DNA of 64,000 nucleotides from Cinnamomum chago (Eukaryota > Streptophyta > Magnoliopsida > Laurales > Lauraceae): the NCBI GenBank assembly GCA_038049695.1, contig CP142453.1:21146001-21210000 (forward strand), written 5' to 3'. The notes under the pieces were generated by a model, which was not told the DNA's origin, searched no databases, and was given only the letters and a program-made list of their open reading frames with translations. The translations under genes were made by a program, and so were the position numbers. This document shows positions 22,401 to 33,426 of this stretch, one piece after another (the first letter of the stretch is position 1; each line of letters starts with the position of its first letter).

Positions 22401-23962
22401 TGTAACTTGGGAATTTAGGGTTTTGAATTAGGATTTGGAGATCATGGGTTCGTATTTAGGTACGGAGTGATTGTATTTAAAATAGATTAGGGGAGGAGAG
22501 AGAGGCACAAGAATCAATTATTTAAGGTTATTTAGAGATAGAGAGACTAACCATGAAAGAGGTTCAACAGATGAGGTCATAAAGATGCATAGAATGCACA
22601 GAGACCTGCAACGTGGAGCTAGATTGGCGTGACACGAAGATTAACTCGGACTCTTGGCTAAAAGAAGATGTCAAAAGAGAAAAATGAGCATTTTCTTTTC
22701 TGCATGTAAGGCAATTGTTAACTATTTAGACAAATGTGTATGGGGGCGATTATTTACTTTTTAGACAAATGTGCATAGGGCATGGTTTGGTGGCAATTTA
22801 AATCTCTGCAAATTTCAACAAAACCTAGGTCCACCCCCGACTTGTCTTATGTGTATTAGAATTATAAAAAAAAAGGCCAATTAATGTACTGCTTCAATTT
22901 CGATAAAGGTGTTCAAATGCAGAAGCTCAGCAGAAGTTCACATGGGAGTTTCTCAAATCAGTTTGATCATAGAGGGATTTACATTTACTTGACTCAAATC
23001 AGGTCCAGGTCCCATGAATATCCAGTGAGTCAAAGTCCACTCCATTCATAGTGCTATAATTCAAATTGGATTCACCGTTGAAGAACTCGTGACTTAGACT
23101 CGACTCATCCAATGCAAAATAATTGATTCAGATAGAGTCAACGCGGAGACTTAAGAGAGTCGTATTTTTTTTTAAATAATTTCAAAAGTATTTAAAAATG
23201 AATTCATTACTTATAAAATATAAAAAATTCATTCATTTACATGCATTCATTATAATCAATTCAAACTAATAAATCTATATGTACAAGAAAAGTACTACAC
23301 TAATGAGAATTAAAGGGAAGATATTGCATATTACATAATTTGTTAGTCCAAATATCGAAAGTAAAAAATCAAATATAAATTTTAAATTACATTCCGGACA
23401 TCATTTTTAAATTATTGACTACAAACATCATTTTTAAATTATTGACTCCAGTACATTCTCTTTTCCTCCTTTTAGCATACCATTTACATCATTCCTTTTC
23501 TATATGGTATTTTTTTTTATATTACTTCTTAAATATTTTAAAATCATTCTAGCTTTACTTTTGGATTAAAGATATTTTTAATTTTTTTCATATTTTTTTA
23601 GTGTTTTAATATCGATTTTGGATACTTTGAATTTTCTCTCTTGATTTTTATCTTTTTATTCTCAAAATCTATTTTTGCTTAGGGCCCGGGCAGCTAGTTT
23701 ATTTGGAGATTGCTAATAGAAATAAATTTTTATTTTAATATGAATGGCTTAGGCCAAAAATATGTGAGATCTCCAAATTCATGCATGGAGTTCAAATGAC
23801 AATGTTATTAGTCCTTGAGTCGAATGCATGTTCGAATGTCACGTATTAAGTGGATCAACATATCGCAGAGTCTGACTGAATGAATGGTATATGGATTCAG
23901 ATCCTTGATTTCATTGCATATATACAAGGGTTACAGGGATTAGAATGTACAGTCTTACTTAG
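19470..23962. other. Gene-free AT-rich region with repeat traces
   Basis: No frame here resembles a protein. At about 20240-20300 there is a SINE-head-like stretch (AGCTCAATTGGTTAGGG, then TTTTGGATCCC). At about 22290-22850 there is a possible MITE whose ends pair loosely (GGCCCAGGATTTTTATTTGG against CCTAGGTCCACCCCCGAC). A 29-bp motif (CATCATTTTTAAATTATTGA) is repeated in tandem near 23400-23450. None of these is certain. Confidence 0.4.
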
Positions 23963-24456
23963 TAGGGGTGTAAAAAAAATCTGAAAAACCGTCTAACCGA
24001 ACCGAACCGCGGTTAATAACCGTATTTCACGGTTCGGTTACGGTTACAATTAATGAAATAAAAAAACCACAAGGTTCGGTTCGGTTACGGTTTTCCGTAA
24101 TAATTCACGGTTATTAACATAACCGAACTGTATCATACGGTTCGGTTAACCGTATGAGGTTAACCGTATCATTTACAAATAAAAGAAAAAAACAAGGGAG
24201 TTGAATGAAATATTTCTTACCTTATTTAATTGCCCATTATGTGTCATTTTACCTTCAATCATTTACATTTATCCCCTTATGTGAGGAAGGCATTCCACGG
24301 TTATTAACCGTAACCAAATCGTTTAATACGGTTAACCGCGGTTACGGTTTTTGTGGATACGGTTACGGTTACGATTTTTAAAGACAGAAAACCGCGGTTA
24401 CGGTTCGGTTAACGGTTTTCCCAAATTAATCGGTTAACCGAACCGTTACACCCCTA
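23963..24456. mobile_element. Non-autonomous hAT-like element
   Basis: The terminal inverted repeat TAGGGGTGTAA pairs with the right end TTACACCCCTA. ACTTAG abuts both ends (23957-23962 and 24457-24462), a short or partly lost target duplication. The interior is dense in AACCGAACCG and GGTTCGGTTACGG words in both orientations, like hAT subterminal transposase-binding repeats. There is no coding capacity. Confidence 0.75.
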
Positions 24457-25683
24457 ACTTAGCCTTGAGCACCTTCCACTGATTTTTATATATATTTTTT
24501 CCAACTGTGCTTCATTCTTACTAGCGAAATATGCTGGTGCTCACCCGTGCTGCAAGAAATCGACCACATTTGTATGGTCAATTCGTTGATAACATTTGCA
24601 TCATATATAATATTAAAATTAAACATTTTTTGTGTGTAAATAGTGTTACACAAATGTGAAGACAAAAATATTAATTAGTTTCTAGAAGTTAGAAAGTACC
24701 ATAAATCATCTTATACCTTTGAAAGTTATAAAATATAAATCAATCTTCCCACTCAAAATAATTTGTTGGAGTTAGTGGAGGTGAAATAAAGACTAAAGAT
24801 TGCAATATGTTGACGAGGCTTATGAGTCAAAATAAATTAGTGAAGGTCAAAATCAATTAAGGCTAATTTCTCAATTAAATTCACCCGCTTTCATATATAA
24901 TATAATATATTGATTGAGCCATGTGAAAAAAGCTAACTATGCCTTGGTACAAAAGGACTTTCTTCGAGCGGAGCGGTTGCATCGTTTGATGGATTATAAT
25001 ATGGAAAATGAGATTAATTATTGACTTGCCGAATTGAAATTTGATTGAGCGAAAAATATCATATGTAAAGCCTAGGATAACAAATAAAGTTTCTAAAATA
25101 ATTAGAAAAAAATATTGATAGTAAAGAAATTACATAAGTTATGATGTGTAAAGATAAAATAGATACGATAGGAACATGCCATGAAAACACCAAAAACAAG
25201 AATCATATATACATAAAAGTAAAATGATAAATGCATATGAAATGTTGTGTGTTTTAAATAATGTGGAGTGGCCTACATGTTGGTCTTAATGGAGATGGGC
25301 TTGGAAACTTTTTTTTTAGTGGAATTTCTACCAGAATTCACCATGTCCAAGAATTCCTGAACATGATGTGACATGCCGTCCCCTGTAATCTCTGAATTCC
25401 ATGTTTCTTCACAGGAATTTATGGATTTCACGCCACATCTCTTTTGACCTTTGAGAATCCATGAATTCTATTCCCTTTGCATTTTGGTGGAATTCTTGAA
25501 TGCTGGAACCCAAGGAGCATCCAAAAATTTCACTATGTTTGGGTATTCAGGAATTCCTAGAATTCTAGCAAAGAAATAGGCCCTTAAGGATGTGAATCTT
25601 TTACATATGGAATGTCAAATTTCACTTTCATTCAACTGAAATTTTTTATACAAAGGTTTCATATATATATATATATAAAATAG
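24457..25683. other. Intergenic AT-rich DNA, possible MITE remnant at 25270-25590
   Basis: No coding frame is seen. Around 25270-25590 several inverted GGAATTC/GAATTCC words and an end reading AAAGAAATAGGCCCTTAA suggest a Tourist-like remnant related to the sequence starting at 53555, but no clean ends are visible. Confidence 0.35.
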
Positions 25684-25850
25684 TTTTTTTAACCGAGGGT
25701 GTCTTGGTTCTTTAGGCCGAACTAATCTCTATAGGATCAGGGGAGCCAAATAAATCTCTATGGACGGAGCTGGGAAAATTTACCATGGTCCCAATATTGC
25801 ATCGCAGTTTCAAACCCTCAACATTCATAAGCAAACCGCATTTTCATATA
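25684..25850 (-). mobile_element. SINE-like fragment
   Basis: The minus strand ends in a short A run after a segment resembling the tail part of the 6379-6942 element (GGGCC...AACTAATC...AGGGGAGCCA). A B-box-like GGTTTGAAACTG lies further upstream on the same strand (near 25818). No target duplication is seen, so this may be a decayed copy. Confidence 0.4.
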
Positions 25851-25976
25851 TTAACGTGGTAAATATGGGGTAATTTTCTCCTGTGCTGGACTGAGCATAA
25901 GGACTAAGGAGCCCACTTTCCGTGTCAGGGGCCGTGCTTGGAATGCTGCTCTTGATGAATGATGCCGCCATGCACT

Positions 25977-27110
25977 TAGGCTTGTCAATGGGAAGGGCCG
26001 GGCCTGGGCTTGGGTTGTCCAATCCCGTCCCGAAAATAGGACGGGCCTGCCAGGTGTTGTCCAATCCCGACCCTAAATTGAACGGGCTTACATCTAATCC
26101 CGTCCCGTACGGGCCCGGGTTGGGACAGGGCCGGGCCTGGGCTTAGCCCGATCTTGGAGATAAGCAAAACATTCACTAATTATTCCTACTGTCACCAGAC
26201 ACCCGATGCGAACCTGACTTTAAACCCTCCTCTTTTTTCCAGGCTTGGGACTGGCAATGCAATGCAACAAGCAACATGACGGAGTTAAAATCTTTTTTTT
26301 TTTTGCTAGTGACAGTAGGAAATCAGAAAATCAATAGAAATGAATGAGTATACTATAGGCTATATGGGTCAAGTAATGTAGGAATGATTAAAAACTTTTT
26401 TTTCCCGGTAAAAGTAGAAAATCAGAAAATCAATAGAAATGAATGAGAATAAGTATCCTATATGAGTCAAGTTAAAGTAATATAGCATCAGTTAAAAACT
26501 TTTTTTTTTAAGTAGAAAATCAGAAAATCAATAACATGAATGAGAATGAATATCTTATATGGGTCAAGTAATATAAAAAAGAAATCAACAGAAATTAATT
26601 TTCTTTTAATATGTCTAAAACATCAATTAGTGCATTCCCATTATTATCTAAATCACCATCACTAGTTGGGTCATGACTAAACCAATCTTGAGCAGAAAAG
26701 GAAGAGGCAGAAGAGCGATTGAGTGTGGGATGTTTTTAGGGCTTGCAACGTCTTATAAAAGAGATGGACTGATGGAGGGCGCAGTTATAAGAATGCCCCT
26801 CCTAACTAGACTTTTTTTTATTGTTAGTAACGGGTAGTTTAGGTAATACAAGTTTTTTATCAAAATTAACTTGGAGCGGGCCGGGCCGGGCCTGAACGGG
26901 CTGGGCATCCTCTGCCCAGTCCCAGTCCCATTTTGGCCGAGCTGGGCATCTTCTGCCTAGTCCCAGTCCCATTTTGGCCGGGCTTTAAAATTATTGACCA
27001 AGCCCAACCCACTGGGCTCAATTTTTTTTATAAAGCCCTGTATTTTCGGGCTTGGGCCGGGCCGAGGCCGGGCTTTCTACCAGTTTCAACCCGTCCCATT
27101 GACAGGCCTA
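25977..27110. mobile_element. Non-autonomous hAT-like element, 1134 bp
   Basis: The terminal inverted repeats TAGGCTTGTCAATGGG and CCCATTGACAGGCCTA are nearly exact. A perfect 8-bp target duplication CATGCACT flanks them (25969-25976 and 27111-27118), the length typical of hAT elements. GGGCCGGGC-rich subterminal repeats lie at both ends. The middle carries three tandem units of about 99 bp (near 26288-26590). No transposase frame is present. Confidence 0.9.
26288..26590. repeat. Three tandem repeats of about 99 bp inside the hAT-like element
   Basis: Each unit begins with a T run and continues with a stretch containing ATCAGAAAATCAATA and ATGAATGAG. The shared word starts near 26322, 26421 and 26519. 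The units differ by small substitutions, so the expansion is not very recent. Confidence 0.75.
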
Positions 27111-27118
27111 CATGCACT

Positions 27119-28430
27119 AGCGCAAGAGAATAAATTTTTTGGTTAAAAATGTCCTCTATGGCTTTATGGTAGTCAACCTAGCTGGCTAGTTTGAACAAAA
27201 GTTCATCATTTTATAGGGGATGACCAAGTGTAGCTTACCGATCTAAAGAGGAATAATTCTAGACCAACTAAGGTCGTGAACTTTTGTCCAAAATATAAGC
27301 CAAATTGGTTAATTAGGGCATTGATTTTAGTTGCATACAATCCATTCCATATAAATTATATGGGTGGTAATATGAATTGAGGTGAGCGTAAAGCCTCAAT
27401 TATCCGGATAAGAAAAGATCATGTCATGTCATATTAAAAGTATATAAATTTAAAATTCTCATTAGAAAAAAAAAAGGTTTGAAAATCAACCTCCTTTCTC
27501 CTAAATGATAAAAAGAAGGTCGAAAAGCAACCTCATTAAGAAAACCCTCTTCCTTTCTCAAAAAGATTTCTTATCAAGCCACTAAAAACAAAAGGTCCCT
27601 TATATATTATTCTATCTTGATTTGATGTTTTACCTCACTTTACTTTAATTCACCATCCATCTATACACGCCCAAGGATGAAAATGGGTTTTTGTTGGGCC
27701 TATAATGTACTCAATGAATGTGTGATGTTGCAAAATGTCAATAAAAATTGTGATATCGTAGAAACTCAAAAGTTTTAGCCTTCTCATGTAGCATAATTGG
27801 CACAACAGCACGTTTGAATTTTTTTTTCTTTTCATACAAAACGCGAGGGGCATTTTACATTTCATGGAGGATTGTTTGATCAAAATCGAACAGAATAAAA
27901 CAGCTAACACCTCAAAAATCTTAGCCTTACATGGTGAAGTTGCCTAAAACACCTTACAATGTTTTTATATCGTGCAAGACTTGAACTCATGAGAAATCTA
28001 TGAGGCTTCTAGCAGGGCCTACATATACAAAATCCAAGCATTGAAAAATAAATGGACTATCTTTTACTAGCTACAAAGCTAAGTTTCAATCCAATAAAAC
28101 ACGCAATAATATTTATTATATGTAAAGCACATGAAATGGCCAGGGCGAGTATCACCATGCTTGGGATTAGAAAATATATTTTGCATATGTAAATATTATA
28201 CAAGTAAAACACATTATTATATTTGTTAAAATCATAATATTTGCACAAGTAAATGAGCGCGTCCCACAATTTTATATGTATTTAGGTTTGGATATTAATT
28301 TTTCAAAAGCTATGGAGACTCAATCTACATAATAAAAACCTCGATGCTTAAAATTAAATCCATAAGTTGAGAATTCTCTAGATGTTTTCACAAGAGAACA
28401 ACTAAATGCATACTGATTTTTGCTCTCCAC
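27119..28430. other. Intergenic, nothing recognised
   Basis: AT-rich DNA with short frames of under 90 residues and no family resemblance. No clear repeat ends were seen. Confidence 0.4.
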
Positions 28431-29030
28431 ACATTTTTTCTCTCTACACTGACCACAGATGACCAAAATCACTCTCTACACACCTCTCTCTCTCTGTTTT
28501 TTTTTTCCAAAACCACCCTCTCTCTACACTCCCTCTCTCTACTAGTAGCCGCCACAGCTTATTTTTCTTGTCCTTTTCCCTTTTTCTCTCTCCCTCTCTC
28601 CATCTTCTTCCCGTCTCTCTCCCTTGGATTGTCTATCTCCCTCTCCAACCAGCCGGCCCGCCGTCCCTCTCCCTCTTCTTCCCTCCCTCCCTCTCCCTGC
28701 TCGCCTCCGCTCTCCCTCTCCCTCTCCCTTTTTCTCTCTCTCCTTGCCGCGCCCTTGTCCCACTCTCCCTCTCTCCGCCCGCTGTCCCTCTCTCCCTCTT
28801 CTTGCTAGCGCCCTCCACTGGCCGTCTTGCTCGCCGCCAAGTGCTCTCCTCTTCCTTTCCATCTCTCTCAACCCCTATCTCTCCCCCTCTATCCCTTCAT
28901 TGACTCTCTCCCTCTATTTCTATCCCTTTCTCCTTGTCCCTCTCCCTGTCGCCGCTGCCCTCTATCAGCCGTCTTGCTTGCTGCTCTCTCTCCCTCTCCC
29001 TATCCCTTTCCCTCTCTGGTGGTGCTGCCG
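28430..29030 (+). repeat. Pyrimidine-rich (CT/CCT) tract upstream of the RING gene
   Basis: About 600 bp of nearly pure C/T on the plus strand, interrupted by short G-containing words. It creates open frames of up to 139 residues in both orientations, but these are low-complexity (SLPLP, RER-type) and not credible proteins. It lies just upstream of the inferred leader exon of the RING gene and may be part of its promoter or an expanded Y-patch-like stretch. Confidence 0.7.
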
Positions 29031-29199
29031 AAGGAGACTATGATGGTGGGGCTAAGGGTTAAAAAGAAGTTACGAGAGAGACTTTTGATTAAATGTCCTT
29101 TTAGGTAACTTCATACGTAGTTATATTAGTCATAAAAAAATAAAAAAGCCCAAGCTTCTGTGGTTGTATTATTAACAACTCTCGGAGAAAAAAAAAAAG

Positions 29200-29431
29200 A
29201 GGAGAATTTCTGGTGTCACACAGGTTTAGCAGCATCTCTCTTTTCACAAAACTTTCAAAATCAATAAGCATCCTTACAATTGCTCTTAATTACAAATGGC
29301 CCCTTTATTCTCCTCTAAAGTCCTTTCGCTTCCCACTCCACGAAACGAAATTGAGGAGTAAAGCCTCTGTGGCTTTCTCTTCTACTGAGAAGAGTTATCC
29401 TCTCGATCGATTCTTCGATCTTTTTTCCGAG
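29200..29431 (+). other. Probable 5'UTR exon of the RING-H2 gene
   Basis: A leader-like segment ends CTTTTTTCCGAG followed by donor GTATGA at 29432. A second short leader exon appears to start at 32220 after TTTCATGTCAG, directly upstream of the coding start at 32293. The start of the first exon is not determinable from sequence. Confidence 0.45.
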
Positions 29432-30770
29432 GTATGATATGATTCCTGCATCTACTTTTCTCAAGCTCATGAACTGTTTCGATCCTGAATTGCGGTTTTG
29501 TATTCTTCCTCTTTTATTAGTTTACTATTCAGATCCCGTGTTCTACTTCTCCACTTAGGGTTTTAACACTGTTAACTCTCCTTTTCTGCCATTATTCTTC
29601 TTCATTGTCGCGTGCGTTTGGATGCTACGGAAATAGATATTGTAGGATTATGGGCGATTTTCCTTTTCTTCTCGAAATCACGATTTCATAAAGTTTGTTG
29701 AAATCCATCTCCTTTTGTTGATTGAGTTGGTGTGATTTGATTTGGAGTTTGGTCTTAGAGCTGGTGAGATAATCGAAACTCTCTCTCTCTATTTGGTGTT
29801 TGTTTTTTTTTGTCTCCCCCTTTACCTAGATGCATATTTTGATGTTTGAGTGTTCTTTACTCCGCACTTTGAGTTCTTGATACACTTTTTATATTTTATA
29901 GTGATATGGGTGTTTGCTACTTTACTTCTACTTGTAGTTTGGAAGATTATAAACTGGTATGGTATAAGTTTTATATGGACTTGAGATATTTGGAAATTCA
30001 GTAGACCTTTAGCTTGATTGCTTATTTTTCTAGTATCATTTGTGGTTACATGTGTTATTTGGGGGTGATAATATGGAGAGGGATGCTGTTAAGAAGGGAT
30101 TTTTTTGATTAATTATGTCAAACGTTTGGATCATAATTGCCAGTTTTTTTTTTTCTCCAAATTAACTATGCAATTGAATTGATTCATTGCTTAGGTTTGT
30201 GTCAGAATTGAGTTGAAAAATTCCCCTCTTCTATTTTTCCAAAGTTTACATGTTGCTTCTGGGATCTGATCCTTGACTTTGCTTGCTTGTTTGGAGCATG
30301 CATGACTTGAGTTGGTAACATGGTTATTGACGAGGCTTGAGTACATGGCGTAGAATAATGGATTAAAGATTTGAAGCGTCTCTGTGAGCTAAGGGCATCC
30401 GCTTTCTTTCTGTTGATTTTTGAACCACATTGATATTTTGATCTTGACAACAGGTTAGGGTTGAAGCATCATGTTGGCCATCCAATGTGCTAAAATCTCC
30501 GATCACATTTAGGAGGAATGATTTATGAATCGAAGGAGTTGAGTTGCGAATTTAGTGAATCCTTGGTATGGATTGAGTTGTGAACTTAGTTTAAGGGCTA
30601 GAATCTATTCACAAAATTGTGCTTGTGTTGTTAATGGGCCATTGTTCATGCAAGGTGCATTCAGAGATAGCAGAACTTAATATAAGGATACTGAGGAATT
30701 GATAGGTTTGGCTGTGCTATTAATATTGACTGTTGGACCTTATTTGCAAAACTTTTTTTACCCTCTTTGC

Positions 30771-31020
30771 TGACTTGGCCTAGTGGCCAAGGGGGACTGC
30801 TTAAACCTACCCACCTAGGGATTGATCCTTGGGTGGTATGGTGAGAGTGGGAGTCCTATCGACAGAGACATCCCTGTATTCTCTTTATTTGCAAATCCTT
30901 ACATTAGCACTGGACTTTGTTGAAGTCCTCGCCTTCTTTTTTCTTTTTGGCATAGGGTGTGTGTGTGTGAGGGTTGGAGGGATGTTGACATTAAAACTTT
31001 TTATTATAAAAAAGAAGAAG
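30771..31020 (+). mobile_element. SINE-like element in the RING gene leader intron
   Basis: A tRNA-like head has an A box TGGCCTAGTGGCCAAGG (near 30776) and a B box GGGATTGATCCTTGG (near 30818). It is followed by a body with a short (GT)n run and ends TTATTATAAAAAAG. No clear target duplication was found. It differs from the SINE at 15040. Confidence 0.5.
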
Positions 31021-32220
31021 CAATGCTTCATATAATCTAGCAAAACTAGAGAACAAAAGGCAGATGTGGATTAACGGATGGAACATGTTATTAGAACATG
31101 GTTTTCAGACACTATATCAGCCAGCGAAAGTAAATAAAATTAAATATAACTTAAAGATGATCAGAATAGAGTTAAAAAAAGAGAAGTAAAGAAAAGAAAA
31201 CCATGATAATTAAGGTTTGGTTGATGGATTCAAACCTGGTCAGCTTAGTTTTGTCGGCATCAACCTAGGCTACATAAAAAAGAATTGTACCCTAAAAAAA
31301 TAAATGTCCAAACGCTTTATGAAAAATAGATTTATAGCAAATAAACAACTATATTTCTTGAATTTCTAAATACAGAACCAAACTTTCACAGAAATGGATG
31401 TCTGTGATAAGAAAAAGGTTATCAAATTTAGAAACTGGGTACCGTGAGATTCAGAAGTAACCAACCTTTCTCGGTATCAAGAAATCCCCCAAAAAAATCA
31501 TTAATATGAGAAAAGATCTCATTTCAGATGGTTACGGAAGTCTTCTGCTTAGATGCCTGGAAAGTGAGCCCCACTAATATCTATGAGCCAGAGATGAAGA
31601 TGAAGATTATGACAAGAGATATCCTCCCAGACCATCTATGCTAGAAAAATATAGAAAGATTATCATTCAAAAAAAAAAAAAAAAAAGAGAAAAGAAGTTT
31701 GATGAATTGATAGATGGGTCAAAGGGCGCATTTTCTCGTGTATTTGTCTATTTGGGCGTTCTATTTTGCATGAGTAACCTTTTTGAATATCTAGATGGCA
31801 CTGTAATTTTAAGGAATCATCTAAAATCATACAATTCTAACCAGGGTGGAGGTTGTATACCAAAGGACTGCAACTAATATATATCAATTTTAGTATGGTG
31901 CTGCAATGGAGCGTGTGCATATCTCTTGACACCACAGAAAAAATAATACAGCCAGAAATAAATTCATCACATATCAAATGTAAAATTGTGTAATCAACCC
32001 TCTCTTATGGTAATCTGATTACTGCTTTCTTCCTGCCGGATAGCTTCCCAAATTGTTTCTCCTAGTAATTGCGATGCTCTTTTCTTTTTGTCTATTAGAA
32101 AGAGTCCAATGCCTTGAAATTAATTTTGTTCAGATACTGTTTCTCAGGCTTCAGAAGTAATATGTTGATTGATGGGTCATCTTATTTATCCTGTTGATTA
32201 CTTGTCTGTTTCATGTCAGA

Positions 32221-32271
32221 ATGAAAACAATGCATCAGTCTCCAATAGTTCCAGGTGGACAACAGGTATAA
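32221..32271 (+). CDS. Upstream ORF in the RING gene leader (16 codons)
   Basis: If the leader exon starts at 32220 as inferred, its first ATG opens a 16-residue frame (MKTMHQSPIVPGGQQV) that stops 21 bp before the main start codon. Such uORFs often reduce translation of the main frame in plants. Transcript structure is inferred from splice motifs only. Confidence 0.3.
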   Translation: MKTMHQSPIVPGGQQV

Positions 32272-32292
32272 TAAGGTACATATTGACGGAAA

Positions 32293-33395
32293 ATGGGTGG
32301 TTGCTGCTGTTGTCCTTCTAGAGGTGCACAATTGAATGAGCCACCAGTATACTACTATGTGCGTAGCCCCTGTTTGTCTTGTGTTTCATTTGGCAGTGGC
32401 ATGTAGTTCCTTTGTTCTGTCAATAGTGTAATTTTATGGATTTAGAAGCAAGCTATCTATATGCCGAATGTAATCCTTATTACTGCAATTCTGTAGTTAT
32501 TCATGATCAACATCAGAAGATTCCTTGAATTGAACAAATTATCTTGCATCTACTTAGATTCTCATCTCAAATTCTTTGAGATAGAACCATGTTCTTCTAC
32601 CTAGTTTTGAGTTTTCATTTCTGTTTCCTTTTTTTTTGGTAGTGGATACAATCACAATGTCATAACTTTTTTTTTTTTTTTAAAACTCTATGAAGTGTCA
32701 ATGTATTACTTGGTTATCTAGAGTAAAATTTTTACATTAATTATATTCCTGCTATTGTTTGCATAGTATTTTTACTTTCAAATAGATTTTTGTTTAGAAG
32801 TTTTTAAATATTGTGTTGAATCTACTCAAGATATGTTTTGGGATTCGCCAGGTTGGGTGTCTTTTACTAGTTTTCAGGTTCCGATACATGCGCCTGTGAA
32901 TGAACTTAGATTATGATTATGAATTGTAGTACTAAAAGACCACTATGTGGTGCTTCTAGTTCTATGCATATTACTATTTTCGAGTCTTTGTTATAGTTCA
33001 CTTTTTGTACTTGCTTCTGATACTCTTTATTTTTTATTTTTTAAATCCGGCCATACATTTTCTTCGTACTTATTTTCCTTTAACTTGGACATGCAGTTTG
33101 GTCATTTCCTTTCTCATTTTAACATAAACAAGAGGGTTTTTCCCATAGGTTATGTTACCATTAAATGTCTTGTCTGTCCAATTCCTTATCTGTCTTTATT
33201 TATTTATGTATTTCTCTCATCTTCTGAATCTTGATTGGTATTTGGTATATTTCTAAATGGATTTTGGTGCATCCTAACCTATAGCTTTTACTTATGAGGA
33301 CTTGAATACATGGAGGACCATGTTGAATTGAAGGTTTTTTTTCTCTAGTAGTTTGAGAAAGTGTTTTCCATGGAAATAAATATACATACACATAC

Positions 33396-33426
<31 letters not shown>

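Noticed and set aside
25825..26176. Pro/Gly-rich frames on both strands
   Set aside because: They translate the GGGCCGGGC subterminal repeats of the hAT-like element.
28542..29108. Open frames of 83-139 residues on both strands
   Set aside because: Low-complexity translation of the CT-rich tract (Ser/Leu/Pro one way, Arg/Glu/Gly the other); no start context or family match.
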